In this document: piece by piece, positions 27,620 through 38,224 of the stretch
Position numbering within the stretch: the first letter of the stretch is position 1
Layout of the letters: every line of letters starts with the position of its first letter
Origin: Methylibium sp. NZG
Lineage (GTDB): Bacteria > Pseudomonadota > Gammaproteobacteria > Burkholderiales > Burkholderiaceae_C
Direction: 5' to 3'
Assembly (NCBI GenBank): GCA_001263235.1
Contig: LGRD01000001.1
Coordinates: forward strand, 85,651-149,650
DNA: 64,000 nucleotides
Made by a program: the position numbers and the translations under genes
The notes under the pieces: generated by a model
The model's database searches: none
What the model saw: only the letters and a program-made list of their open reading frames with translations
Told to the model about the DNA's origin: nothing

Positions 27620-30103
27620 TTAGGCGCTCGCCTCGGCGCCGCCAGTGGCGTCGCGCCGCAGCGGCGCATCGGTGCGACGCAGGTGCGCCGGCTCGGGGCG
27701 GGATCGTCCGGGCCAGGTGGCCAGGAATGCGGGCACGTCGCTCGCCGGCATCGGTCGCGCCGCGCAGTGGCCTTGAATGGCATCGCAGCCCAGGCCACCG
27801 AGGATCTCGAGCTGCTGCGGTTCTTCCACGCCTTCGGCGACGGTCGTCATGTTGAGCGTGCGCGCCAGGCCGATGATCGTCTTGACGATCGCGCGCGCAT
27901 CGGCGCGCGCCATCAGCTCGCGCACGAAGCTGCGGTCGATCTTCAGCGTGTCGAACGGAAAGCGGCGCAGGTACGCGAGCGACGAATAGCCGGTGCCGAA
28001 GTCGTCGAGTGCAATCCGCAGGCCGAGCGCCTTCAGCGAACGCAGGCCCTGGATCGTGGCGTGCGATTCGTTCAGGAACACCGACTCGGTGATCTCCAGC
28101 TCGAGCCGGCGCGCCGGCATGCCCAGGCCGGCCAGGATTTGGCGAATGGCTTCGCACAGGTCGCTCGACATCGCCTGCACCGAAGACACGTTCACCGACA
28201 CGTGCAGCGCCTCAGGCCAGTCGCTCGCGGTGGCGCAGGCTTGGGCCAGCACCCAGTGGCCCATGTCGACGATCAGCCCGGCCTCCTCGGCCACCGGAAT
28301 GAACTCCGACGGCGGCACCTCGCCCAGTTCGGGGTGCTGCCAGCGCAGCAGCGCCTCGAAGCCGATCACGCGGCCGTGTTTCAGGTCGATCTGCGGCTGG
28401 TAGACCAGGCGCAGTTCGCTATTGCCCATCGCGTCGCGCAGGCCGTGTTCGATCTGCAGCCGGCGGCGCGTCTGCGTGGCCATGCGCGGCTCGAAGAAGC
28501 GGAAGTCGCCGCGCGCCTCGGACTTGGCGGCATACAGGGCCAGATCGGCGTTGTTCAGCAGGGTGTCGATCTGCGTGCCATCGCTCGGCGCCATCGCCAC
28601 GCCGATGCTGGTGCGCAGCGAGATGCTGGCGCCCTGGATCTCGCACGGCTGGTGCAGGTTGTCGAGCAGTCGGCGCGTCAGCAGCGCCACCTCGTCGCGC
28701 GAGCTCACCTGCTGCAGGATGACGACGAACTCGTCGCCGCCGAGTCGCCCGGCAATGTCGCTCAGGCGGATGCTGGCCAGCAGGCGCTTGGCCACCTCCT
28801 GCAACAGCCCGTCGCCCACGGCGTGGCCGAGCGTGTCGTTGATGGTCTTGAAGTGGTCCAGGTCGAGGCACATCAGCGCACACGGCTGCGCAGCACCGAC
28901 TTCGGGCGTCAACAGGTCGGCGAGTTGGGCGCGCAATTGGTGCCGGTTGGCCAGGCCGGTGAGGGCGTCGTAGTGGGCCAGGAAGGTGAGCTTGTTGTTG
29001 GCGTGGCGGGCGTCGGTGATGTCGGTTGCCACGCCGCGCCAGCCGTTGGTTCGGCCGTCGGCGTCCAGCAGTGGCTTGGCGGTCAGCGACCACCAGCGCG
29101 TCGCGCCTGCCGCGGGCAGTGGCAGCAGCAGGTCCTTGAACGGCAAGCCGCGCTCCAGGCTCAGGCGCAGCGCCGTCAGCGGCTTGCGCTGGTCGTGCGG
29201 CAGCTTGTGCTGCAGCGCCGCGAGCAGCTCGATCGCCGGCACCGCGGTCATCGCCTCCAGCGGCTGCCCAAACGCAGCGAGCAGCCGGGCCGAGATGTGG
29301 CACAGGTGGCCGCGCGCGTCGATTTCCCAGAGCAGGTCGCTGGCGTGTTCCTCGAAGTCGCGCAGCAGCAGCCCGATGACCTGGTTGTGGCGCTCGGCCT
29401 CGGCCTTGGCCAGCAGGTGCGCCACGAACAGGCGTGCGTTGGACCACACGCTGGCCAGCACGATCAGCCCATAACACGCCACCAGCAGGCCCACCACGAG
29501 TGCGAGCGGAAACGCCGCCATCACGAGCGCCCACACACCGGCGCAAGACAGGATCACCACATACGCCGTGGCGGCCAGGGGCACCGTCGCCAGCGCAAAT
29601 CCACCGGCGCAGATCATGCCGGCGGTGATGCTGGCGATCAGCAACTGTTCGGGCGGGCCAGCCTGTTGCAACAGGAACACCGGCACGGCGCCCCACAACG
29701 TGGCCAGCGCCGATGCATGCCACACCGCGCGGCGCATCGCGCGCGGCGAGGCGGTGCCGCGCCGCGGCCCCGGGCGCGATGCGCGAAAGCCCTGCGCGAC
29801 GACCAGCATCACCAGCACCGTCCATGTGCTCAGCATCCAAGGGTCGGCGCTGCGCCAGAACGTCATGCAGATCAGGCCCGCGTTGACCGCGTTGGCCAGC
29901 ATGGTCAGCGGTGTCAGCCGCAACACCGCCTGAAGTTGCGCGGCGCGAAAGCTGCCCGCCAGCGGGCGGTCGTCGGGAAAGGTTTGCACTTCCTGCCGCA
30001 ACGCACTCACGCGGTCGTTCAGTGCGGCGCCCAGCCGGGCCCGCCAACCGCGGTCGATCGTCCGACCAGGCGGCAACGAAGTTCCAGTGTCTTGAAAGTC
30101 CAT
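27620..30103 (-). CDS. Membrane-anchored PAS-GGDEF-EAL cyclic-di-GMP protein
   Basis: The 827-residue protein has an N-terminal membrane region of several helices (about residues 60-205, MASE-like), then a PAS-like domain (about 225-355: HASDLLWEIDARGHLCHIS, TDITDARHANNKL). The diguanylate cyclase domain follows, with YDALTGLANRHQL, LDHFKTINDTLGH and an intact GRLGGDEF. Last is a phosphodiesterase domain with intact GFEALLRW, the Asn motif VSVNVSS, ITESVFLNE and DDFGTGYSSLAYLRR. Both catalytic signatures are complete, so either making or breaking c-di-GMP is possible. The ligand of the sensor part is unknown. Confidence 0.92.
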   Translation of the reverse strand: MDFQDTGTSLPPGRTIDRGWRARLGAALNDRVSALRQEVQTFPDDRPLAGSFRAAQLQAVLRLTPLTMLANAVNAGLICMTFWRSADPWMLSTWTVLVMLVVAQGFRASRPGPRRGTASPRAMRRAVWHASALATLWGAVPVFLLQQAGPPEQLLIASITAGMICAGGFALATVPLAATAYVVILSCAGVWALVMAAFPLALVVGLLVACYGLIVLASVWSNARLFVAHLLAKAEAERHNQVIGLLLRDFEEHASDLLWEIDARGHLCHISARLLAAFGQPLEAMTAVPAIELLAALQHKLPHDQRKPLTALRLSLERGLPFKDLLLPLPAAGATRWWSLTAKPLLDADGRTNGWRGVATDITDARHANNKLTFLAHYDALTGLANRHQLRAQLADLLTPEVGAAQPCALMCLDLDHFKTINDTLGHAVGDGLLQEVAKRLLASIRLSDIAGRLGGDEFVVILQQVSSRDEVALLTRRLLDNLHQPCEIQGASISLRTSIGVAMAPSDGTQIDTLLNNADLALYAAKSEARGDFRFFEPRMATQTRRRLQIEHGLRDAMGNSELRLVYQPQIDLKHGRVIGFEALLRWQHPELGEVPPSEFIPVAEEAGLIVDMGHWVLAQACATASDWPEALHVSVNVSSVQAMSSDLCEAIRQILAGLGMPARRLELEITESVFLNESHATIQGLRSLKALGLRIALDDFGTGYSSLAYLRRFPFDTLKIDRSFVRELMARADARAIVKTIIGLARTLNMTTVAEGVEEPQQLEILGGLGCDAIQGHCAARPMPASDVPAFLATWPGRSRPEPAHLRRTDAPLRRDATGGAEASA

Positions 30104-30234
30104 GGGTTCGCTGCGCAGCTGAAGAAGCGCTCGCGTGAGCGGTGGCGTTGGCGCAGGGTCGCAGTATCCGGGCTTCCGCAGCCCCAGGCGGGCCGTCTCG
30201 CGGTTGCGGCGGCCCGGTCCGCGCGCGCAGTCGC

Positions 30235-31119
30235 TCAGCGCGTGAATTCTTGGCGGCGTTGCGCCGACGGCGGTGCCGGCGCACGCGAGGGCGTGGTCTC
30301 GGCCACGTGCAGAAGTTGCGCCACCACGGCCACCGCGATCACCTCGGGCTGTTTGCCGACGATGCCGGTGATGCCGATCGGGCAGGTGATGCGTGCGATC
30401 GACTCCGGTGCGATGCCGCGCTGCTCAAGCCGGCGCACGAAGCGCTGCCGCTTGGTCTTCGAGCCGATCAGGCCGAGGTAGCCGAAGTTGCCGTGCCGCA
30501 GCACGGCTTCGGTGATGCGCATGTCCAGCTCGTGCTGGTGGGTCAGCACGAGGTAGAACGCACCAGGCGGCGCATGGCGCACCTCGGCCTCGACGGCATC
30601 GACGCACAGCTTGCGGATGTGCGGGGGCCACAGACTGCTCTGTTCTTGAAACGGGTTGGGAAACTCTTCCTCGCGTTCGTCGATCCAGTCGACCACCACG
30701 TGCAGCGGCGCCAGCGCCCGCGCGATCGCGCGGCCCACGTGGCCGGCGCCGTACAACTGCAGATGAAAGTGCGGCGCCTCTTGCGGCCAGCCGCGCAGCA
30801 CGGCGTCGTCGAGCATCACAAAGCCCAGGCTCACCGAACCACCGCAACACTGGCCGAGCGCCGGGCCCAGCGGGTAGTGAGCTGATTGAGGCGCCGTGTC
30901 TTGCGCAGTCGCCCCCGTGGCAAGCATCTCGCGCGCCTGTGCGATGGCCTTCAACTCCAGGTGACCGCCACCGACCGTGCCAGCGCACTGTTCAGCCGCG
31001 ACCAGCATGCGCGCGCCGGCCTCGCGCGGCGCCGAGCCGCGCGCTTCGGTCACCTCGACCAGCACCGCCGCGCGGCCGGCGGCGTGCCAGGCTCGGGCCA
31101 GATCGCGCAGGTGCGGCAT
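30235..31119 (-). CDS. xdhC: Xanthine dehydrogenase accessory protein XdhC
   Basis: The 294-residue XdhC/CoxI-family protein binds and sulfurates the molybdenum cofactor and delivers it to the XdhB subunit. VEVTEARGSAPREAGARMLV and GTVGGGHLE mark the N-terminal XdhC/CoxI domain. LQLYGAGHVGRAIARAL and GYLGLIGSKTKRQRF mark the Rossmann-like C-terminal half. The Cys pair in GQCCGGSV is the usual cofactor-handling motif. It is last in the xdhA-xdhB-xdhC operon, 28 bases after xdhB. Confidence 0.95.
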   Translation of the reverse strand: MPHLRDLARAWHAAGRAAVLVEVTEARGSAPREAGARMLVAAEQCAGTVGGGHLELKAIAQAREMLATGATAQDTAPQSAHYPLGPALGQCCGGSVSLGFVMLDDAVLRGWPQEAPHFHLQLYGAGHVGRAIARALAPLHVVVDWIDEREEEFPNPFQEQSSLWPPHIRKLCVDAVEAEVRHAPPGAFYLVLTHQHELDMRITEAVLRHGNFGYLGLIGSKTKRQRFVRRLEQRGIAPESIARITCPIGITGIVGKQPEVIAVAVVAQLLHVAETTPSRAPAPPSAQRRQEFTR

Positions 31120-31147
31120 TGCCGTCGCCTCGCTTGCGCTTCGGTGC

Positions 31148-33670
31148 TCAGCCAGCTCGCCGGGCGGCCGCCGCGACGGCCGTCACCGCACGCAGGATCG
31201 CCTCGCTCGTGGCTGGCGCCTGCAGCGGTGGGTCTGTTCGGTGGCCGCCCACCGCCGACACCGCATCGCGGATCGCGAAGAACACCGAGAACGGCAGCAG
31301 CAGCGGCGGCTCGCCCGCGGCCTTGCTGCGATGGATGGTGTCCTCGGTGTTGTCGCCCTCGTAGAGCTTGACGTTGAAAACCGGCGGGCAGTCGTTGGCG
31401 GTCGGGATTTTGTAGGTGCTGGGCGCGTGCGTCGTCAGCAGCCCCGCGCGTGGCGTGCCGTCGGCCGGGTGCCACACCAGTTCTTCCGTCGTCAGCCAGC
31501 CCATGCCCTGGATGAACGCGCCTTCGACCTGGCCGATGTCCACCGCAGGGTTGAGCGAGCGGCCGGCGTCGTGCAGCACGTCGGCGCGCAGCAGCTTCCA
31601 TTCGCCAGTCAGCGTGTCCACCACCACCTCGCTCACGGCCGCGCCGTAGGCGAAGTAGAAGAACGGGCGGCCCTGCATCGTCTCGCGGTCCCAGCTCAGG
31701 CCAGGCGTGGCGTAAAAGCCGTCGGACCACAACTGCACGCGCTCGGTGTAGGCCTGTGCGACCACGTCCGCAAAAGCGAGCGTCTTGCCGGCGACGTGAA
31801 CCTGGTCGTTCGAGAACGTCACCGCTGCGGGGTCGGCGCCCGAAGCGCCGCCGTGGCGTTCGGCGGCGAACGTCGCAAGCCGCGCCTTGATCTGGCGCGC
31901 TGCATCTTGCGCCGCCTTGCCGTTCAGGTCGCTGCCAGTGGACGCGGCGGTGGCCGAGGTGTTGGCCACCTTGTGCGTGTCGGTCGCCGTGACGCGCACG
32001 CGCTCGAAGGCCACGCCGAGTTCGTGCGCCACCACCTGCGCCACCTTGGTGTTCAGGCCCTGGCCCATCTCGGTGCCGCCGTGGTTCACCAAAATCGAGC
32101 CGTCGGTGTACACGTGCACCAGCGCGCCGGCCTGGTTGAAGTGCTTCACGTTGAACGAGATGCCGAACTTCAGCGGCGTCAACGCGATGCCGCGCTTGAG
32201 CACCGGGCTGTGCGCGTTGAACTGTGCGATCTGCTCGCGCCGCGCGCGGTAGCTGCTGTTGGCTTCCAGCTCGGCGGTCAGCTCGTGGATGACGTTGTCG
32301 GTGACTTGCTGGCCGTAGGGCGTGACGTTGCGCGACACGCCCGCTCCGGCTGCGCCGCCGCTCGGCGCCTTGCCGTAAAAGTTGATCCGCCGCACATCCA
32401 GCGGGTCCTTGCCGAGCGTGCGCGCGATCGTGTCGAGGATGTTCTCGATCGCAATGGCGCCCTGCGGCCCGCCGAAGCCGCGGAACGCGGTGTTGCTCTG
32501 CGTGTTCGTCTTGGCGGAAAAGCCGTGCATCGCCACATCAGGCAGCCAGTAGGCGTTGTCGAAGTGGCACAGCGCGCGCGTCATCACCGGGCCCGACAGG
32601 TCGGCCGAGTGGCCGGCGCGCGAGACCATCGTCACCTCGGCGCCGAGCACGCGGCCATCGTTGTCGTAGCCCACCTCGTACTCGTACCAGAAGCAGTGGC
32701 GCCGGCCGGTGACCATGAAGTCGTCGTCGCGGTCCACGCGCAACTTGACCGGGCGGTTCAGCTTGCGCGCGGCCACCGCGGCCACGCACGCGAACAGGCC
32801 CGACTGCGACTCCTTGCCACCGAAGCCGCCGCCCATGCGCCGGCATTCCACCTGCACGTCGTGCGCATGCAGCTTCAGCGCGTGCGCGACGAGGTGCTGC
32901 ATCTCGGTCGGGTGCTGCGTCGAGCAGTGCACCTTCATGCAGCCGTCTTCGAGCGGGATCGCGTAGCTGATCTGGCCTTCGAGGTAGAACTGCTCTTGCC
33001 CGCCGACGCTCAGCGTGTCCTTCAGCCGGTGTGGTGCGGCGTCGATCGCCGCGCGTGCGCCGCCCGGCGTCGTGCTGCGAACCAGGTGCATCGGCGGTAC
33101 CACGTACTGCGCCTTGGCGTGCGCTTCTTGCGGGGTGATGACGGGCGGCAAGGCTTCGATGGTGAGCACGTCCTTGGCGCGCGCCGCGGCGCGCCGGGCT
33201 GCGTCGCGTGTTTGCGCGATCACCGCGAACACCGGCTGGCCGAGGTAGCGGACTTCACCTGAGCAGGAGCCGTCGGCGTTGAACGCGACGTGCGCGAGGA
33301 TCGGATCGTCATGAACGATCGAGCCGCAATCGTTCGGCCCCGGAATGTCGGCCGCGCTCAGCACCGCCACCACGCCGGGCAGTGCGCGGATCGTGTCCAG
33401 CGCCATCGCGGTGATGCGCCCATGCGCGAGCGGCGACAAGCCCAGCGCCGCATGCAGCGTGCCGCTCAGCTCCGGCAGGTCGTCGATGTAGGCGGCCTCG
33501 CCGGCCACATGCAAGTGCGCCGACTCGTGCGGCCGGCTCACGCCCACGCGCGCGCCGTTGCGCTGCGCGGTGGCCTCGGCCGACGCATCGATGCGCAGCG
33601 CAGCGTTCTTCAGGTAGTCGGCAAACGCTTCGGCGGGCTGCAGCAGGACGGTGTCGAGCGGCTTGTTCAT
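31148..33670 (-). CDS. xdhB: Xanthine dehydrogenase, molybdenum-binding large subunit XdhB
   Basis: The 840-residue catalytic subunit oxidises hypoxanthine and xanthine to urate. Typical pieces are HLHVAGEAAYIDDLPEL, YLEGQISYAIP, RMGGGFGGKES (residues 278-288), NTAFRGFGGPQG, HGGTEMGQGLNTKV and KAAGEPPLLLPFSV with the catalytic Glu. ATG 33670 follows the xdhA stop by four bases; an ATG 18 bases upstream would overlap it. The size and two-subunit arrangement match the bacterial XdhAB type rather than the three-subunit one. Confidence 0.95.
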   Translation of the reverse strand: MNKPLDTVLLQPAEAFADYLKNAALRIDASAEATAQRNGARVGVSRPHESAHLHVAGEAAYIDDLPELSGTLHAALGLSPLAHGRITAMALDTIRALPGVVAVLSAADIPGPNDCGSIVHDDPILAHVAFNADGSCSGEVRYLGQPVFAVIAQTRDAARRAAARAKDVLTIEALPPVITPQEAHAKAQYVVPPMHLVRSTTPGGARAAIDAAPHRLKDTLSVGGQEQFYLEGQISYAIPLEDGCMKVHCSTQHPTEMQHLVAHALKLHAHDVQVECRRMGGGFGGKESQSGLFACVAAVAARKLNRPVKLRVDRDDDFMVTGRRHCFWYEYEVGYDNDGRVLGAEVTMVSRAGHSADLSGPVMTRALCHFDNAYWLPDVAMHGFSAKTNTQSNTAFRGFGGPQGAIAIENILDTIARTLGKDPLDVRRINFYGKAPSGGAAGAGVSRNVTPYGQQVTDNVIHELTAELEANSSYRARREQIAQFNAHSPVLKRGIALTPLKFGISFNVKHFNQAGALVHVYTDGSILVNHGGTEMGQGLNTKVAQVVAHELGVAFERVRVTATDTHKVANTSATAASTGSDLNGKAAQDAARQIKARLATFAAERHGGASGADPAAVTFSNDQVHVAGKTLAFADVVAQAYTERVQLWSDGFYATPGLSWDRETMQGRPFFYFAYGAAVSEVVVDTLTGEWKLLRADVLHDAGRSLNPAVDIGQVEGAFIQGMGWLTTEELVWHPADGTPRAGLLTTHAPSTYKIPTANDCPPVFNVKLYEGDNTEDTIHRSKAAGEPPLLLPFSVFFAIRDAVSAVGGHRTDPPLQAPATSEAILRAVTAVAAAARRAG

Positions 33671-33674
33671 CGGG

Positions 33675-35240
<1,566 letters not shown>

Positions 35241-35325
35241 GCGGGGGTGGCCATCCAGCGTGGCGCGGCCGGGAGTTCCATGCCCGAAGTTAACCCGAAC
35301 CGGGCGGCGGCATATACGATGCAGA

Positions 35326-35353
35326 GCATACAAGTCATGGAGATCGTTGTATG
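35326..35353. promoter_or_regulatory. Inverted repeat in the xdhA-LysR divergent promoter
   Basis: CATACAA (35327-35333) and TTGTATG (35347-35353) form a perfect 7-bp inverted repeat with a 13-base spacer, a good size for a LysR or GntR dimer. The right arm contains the ATG of the LysR gene itself. The left arm with its preceding base, GCATACAA, recurs in reverse at 8870-8877 near the GntR operator. Confidence 0.5.
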
Positions 35354-36388
35354 TCGCAGCGAGCCGATTTCGACCACATTGAGCTCCATCTCGTCCGGGT
35401 CCTTCACACCTTGATCACAGAACGCAGCGTCTCGCGGGCGGCTTTGCGATTGCAGAGCACGCAGCCGGCGGTCAGTGCCCAGCTCAAGCGGCTGCGCGCG
35501 CTGACGGGAGACCCCTTGTTGGTGCGCGCCGGCAACGGCATGCAGCCCACCGCGGCAGCATTGCAAATGGTGGGCCCGGCGGCCAGCGTGCTGCAAGAGA
35601 CAAGCCGGCTGTTCAACCCACGCAGCCGCAGCGTCGCCTTCGAGCCGAGCACCAGCGCCGAGACCTTTCGCATCGCCGCGAGCGACTACCTCGACCCGCT
35701 GTTCCTGCCCGAACTGGTGGCGCGGCTGAAGAAGACGGCGCCGCGGGTGCGGCTGGAGTTGCTGCCGCTGTCGGGCGACTTCGACTACCGCCGCAGCCTG
35801 GCCAGCGGCGCGGTGAACCTGGTGATCGGCAACTGGCTCGAGCCACCCGAGGAACTGCACCTGGGCCGGTTGATGAGCGACGAGATCGTCTGCCTGTTGG
35901 CCGAGGACCACCCGGTCGCGCGGGCGGCCCATGCCGGCAGGGCCGGCAAGGCCGTTTCACTCGCCCGGTCCGCAGCCGCGCGCGGTTGGACGCAGGACAA
36001 GTACCTCGCCTGCGAGCACGTCGCCCCCACGCCCACGCACGCGAACGCGCGCGGTGTCATCGACGACCACCTGCACGGCCTGGGCCTCGCGCGCGACGTG
36101 GTGGTGCGCAGCGCGCACTTCAGTCTGATCCCGCTGATGGTGGCGCAAAGCTTGCTCGTGCTGACCACCGGCCGGTTGTTCTGCTCGCGCTACGTGGACA
36201 GCCTGCCGGTGTGCATCGTGCGTTGCCCGGTGCCCTTTCCGGACCTGACCTACTACCAGCTCTGGCACGACCTGAGTCACGCATCGACCTCCGCGCGCTG
36301 GCTGCGCGAACAGGTGCGCGAGGTGGCGCGCGGGTTGGCCTCGCACGGCATGCTCAGGCGGGGCAAGGCCCGCGCCACCGACGATTGA
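35351..36388 (+). CDS. LysR-family regulator next to xanthine dehydrogenase
   Basis: The 345-residue regulator has a helix-turn-helix in ITERSVSRAALRLQSTQPAV (about residues 23-42) and an effector domain of the type that reads RIAASDYLDPLFLPEL, GAVNLVIGNW, CEHVAPTPTHANARGVIDDH. The latter half matches regulators usually found beside xdh and guanine deaminase genes in Burkholderiales. A Gly/Ala-rich stretch near residues 196-212 is longer than I expect for the family. ATG 35351 lies inside an inverted repeat, so a downstream start cannot be excluded, though residues before the HTH look normal. Confidence 0.88.
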   Translation: MSQRADFDHIELHLVRVLHTLITERSVSRAALRLQSTQPAVSAQLKRLRALTGDPLLVRAGNGMQPTAAALQMVGPAASVLQETSRLFNPRSRSVAFEPSTSAETFRIAASDYLDPLFLPELVARLKKTAPRVRLELLPLSGDFDYRRSLASGAVNLVIGNWLEPPEELHLGRLMSDEIVCLLAEDHPVARAAHAGRAGKAVSLARSAAARGWTQDKYLACEHVAPTPTHANARGVIDDHLHGLGLARDVVVRSAHFSLIPLMVAQSLLVLTTGRLFCSRYVDSLPVCIVRCPVPFPDLTYYQLWHDLSHASTSARWLREQVREVARGLASHGMLRRGKARATDD

Positions 36389-36403
36389 ACCGGCTCCAGC
36401 ACC

Positions 36404-37744
36404 ATGCCCGCGCCTCACGCCAAACCGCCCGCCCGACGCCTCGCGATCCGCGGTGACCTGCTCGACTTCACGGCCGCGCCCGAATGGGGTGCGGTCGAGT
36501 CGAACGCGGTGCGTTTCCGCCCCGACCACTGGCTGCTGGTCGAGGCCGGCCGCATCGTCGGCGCGCAACCCGCCGCTCTTTCGGAGGCGCAGGGGCCAGA
36601 TGCCAGCTGGGAACGCCACGACCACCACGGCCGGCTTGTGATGCCCGGCTTCATAGACACCCATGTGCACTGCCCGCAGATCGACGTGATTGCCAGCTTT
36701 GGTGCCGAGTTGCTCGACTGGCTCAACACCTACACCTTCCCGGCCGAGGCGCACTACGCCGAGCCGGCGCTCGCGCACAGCGGCGCGGCGCGGTTCTGCG
36801 ACGCGCTGCTGGCGCACGGCACGACGAGTGCCGTGGTCTTCCCGACCGTTCACAAGGCCAGCGCCCAGGCGCTCTTCGAAGCCGCACAACAGCGCGGCAT
36901 GCGCCTGATCGCAGGCAAGGTGCTGATGGACCGCCACTGCCCCGACAACCTGCGCGACGACGTCGACCAGGCCGAGCGCGACTGCGAAGACCTGATCGCA
37001 CGCTGGCACGGCCGCGGCCGTCTGGCGTACGCGGTGACGGTGCGATTTGCCGCCACCAGCACCCCAGAACAGTTGGCCATGGCCGGCCGCCTGTGCGCGC
37101 GCCACCCTGGCGTCTACATGCAGACCCACGTGGCCGAGAACCGCGCCGAGGTGCGCTGGATCGGCGAGCTGTTCCCGCAAGCGCGCAGCTACCTCGACGT
37201 CTACGCCAGCGCCGGCCTGCTGAACGAACGCGCCGTGCTGGCCCACGGCATCTGGCTCGACGACGCCGACCGCACGGTGTTGCGCGAGAGCGGCGCGCAG
37301 ATCGCGCACTGCCCGTCGTCGAACCTGTTCCTCGGCAGCGGCCTGTTCGACTGGCGTGCGGCAGAAGCGGCGGGTGCGGCGGTCAGCCTGGCCAGCGACG
37401 TGGGTGGCGGCACCAGCCTGTCGATGCTGCGCACGGCGGCCGATGCGTACAAGATCCAGGCGATGGCGGGGCAGCGGTTGACCGCTTGGAAGGCGTTGCA
37501 CGCGGCCACGCTGGGGGCGGCGCTTGCTTTGCGTCTGGAGGGTGAGATCGGGTCGTTCGAGCCCGGGTGCATGGCGGATGTGTGCGTGTGGGACTGGGCC
37601 GTCGGCTCTGTTGCGCAGCGGCGGCTCGACGTGGCACGTGCGTTGCATGAGAGGGTGTTTGCTTGGATGACGTTGGGGGATGAGAGGAACTTGGTGGCTT
37701 GTTTTGTGGGGGGTGGGTTGCTTTTTGAGCAGCGCTCGGGATAG
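36404..37744 (+). CDS. guaD: Guanine deaminase
   Basis: The 446-residue zinc amidohydrolase converts guanine to xanthine for XdhAB. Signature pieces: MPGFIDTHVHCPQIDVIASF with the zinc ligands (about residue 86), LLDWLNTYTFPAEAHY, HGTTSAVVFPTVHKAS, GKVLMDRHCPDNLRD, MQTHVAENRAEVRW, HCPSSNLFLGSGLF and SDVGGGTSLSMLRT with the catalytic Asp. It lies 15 bases after the LysR gene and is probably co-transcribed with it. Codons near the 3' end, where the reading becomes G/T rich, are unusual but the protein ends normally. Confidence 0.95.
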   Translation: MPAPHAKPPARRLAIRGDLLDFTAAPEWGAVESNAVRFRPDHWLLVEAGRIVGAQPAALSEAQGPDASWERHDHHGRLVMPGFIDTHVHCPQIDVIASFGAELLDWLNTYTFPAEAHYAEPALAHSGAARFCDALLAHGTTSAVVFPTVHKASAQALFEAAQQRGMRLIAGKVLMDRHCPDNLRDDVDQAERDCEDLIARWHGRGRLAYAVTVRFAATSTPEQLAMAGRLCARHPGVYMQTHVAENRAEVRWIGELFPQARSYLDVYASAGLLNERAVLAHGIWLDDADRTVLRESGAQIAHCPSSNLFLGSGLFDWRAAEAAGAAVSLASDVGGGTSLSMLRTAADAYKIQAMAGQRLTAWKALHAATLGAALALRLEGEIGSFEPGCMADVCVWDWAVGSVAQRRLDVARALHERVFAWMTLGDERNLVACFVGGGLLFEQRSG

Positions 37745-37756
37745 TTGCCTTCGGCT

Positions 37757-38148
37757 GGTTTGGCGTCCCGCCGAGGTGCCGGGTCCCGGCCCGGCGGCCG
37801 GGTAACTTTCTTCTGCTGGCCCAGAAGAAAGTCACCAAAGAAGAGGGCCACCAGCCATCAGGCCAAACACTCGTGGAGAGGGTTTGGATCGGATCGCTCT
37901 GGTGCGCGAGAACACGGAGAACGCTGAAAAGAGGCAAGAGAGCAAGGCATGAGATCAAGCCAGGGAAAAACGCAAGAACCCGCAGTCCTCGGTGCTTGCA
38001 GGGTCCAGAGCGATTCAGGCCAAACCCTCTTTGCCAATGCGCAGGTCGAGTGTCTGGAGGCCCTTTGCTTTGACATTCTTCTGGGCCAGCAAATGAAAGT
38101 TACCCGGCCGCCGGGCCGGGACCCGGCACCGTGGCGGTAAGCCAAAAC
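37757..38148. repeat. Long imperfect inverted-repeat element (MITE-like or structured RNA)
   Basis: The gap between guaD and the transporter ATPase is a near-symmetrical element of about 390 bases. The outer arms contain a perfect 36-bp inverted repeat at 37775-37810 and 38095-38130. Similarity continues inward: CTTTCTTCTGCTGGCCCAGAAG on one arm against CTTTCATTTGCTGGCCCAGAAG on the other (22-base windows with two mismatches), followed by AGAGGGTTTGG and ATCGCTCTGG shared near the centre. No transposase and no convincing ORF lie inside. I recall similar sequence from other Burkholderiales genomes, so it is probably a dispersed non-autonomous repeat. Confidence 0.75.
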
Positions 38149-38183
38149 TGCGAGTAACGCCTGCGCTGCGGCCCTCACCCTAG

Positions 38184-38204
38184 CCCTCTCCCAGGGGGAG
38201 AGGG
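38184..38204. repeat. CCCTCTCCC/GGGAGAGGG hairpin upstream of the nucleoside ABC operon
   Basis: A perfect 9-bp stem with loop AGG, ending 20 bases before the ATPase start codon. It is related to the hairpin at 21844. It would fold in the 5' leader of the transporter mRNA just upstream of the ribosome site GGAGAC. Confidence 0.65.
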
Positions 38205-38224
38205 AACAAAACGGAGACAAGAAA

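Noticed and set aside
27218..30481. Plus-strand open frame of 1087 codons
   Set aside because: Antisense to the Ig-like lipoprotein and GGDEF-EAL genes, both of which have strong motifs.
30977..33262. Plus-strand open frame of 761 codons
   Set aside because: Antisense to xdhC and xdhB; composition typical of shadow frames.
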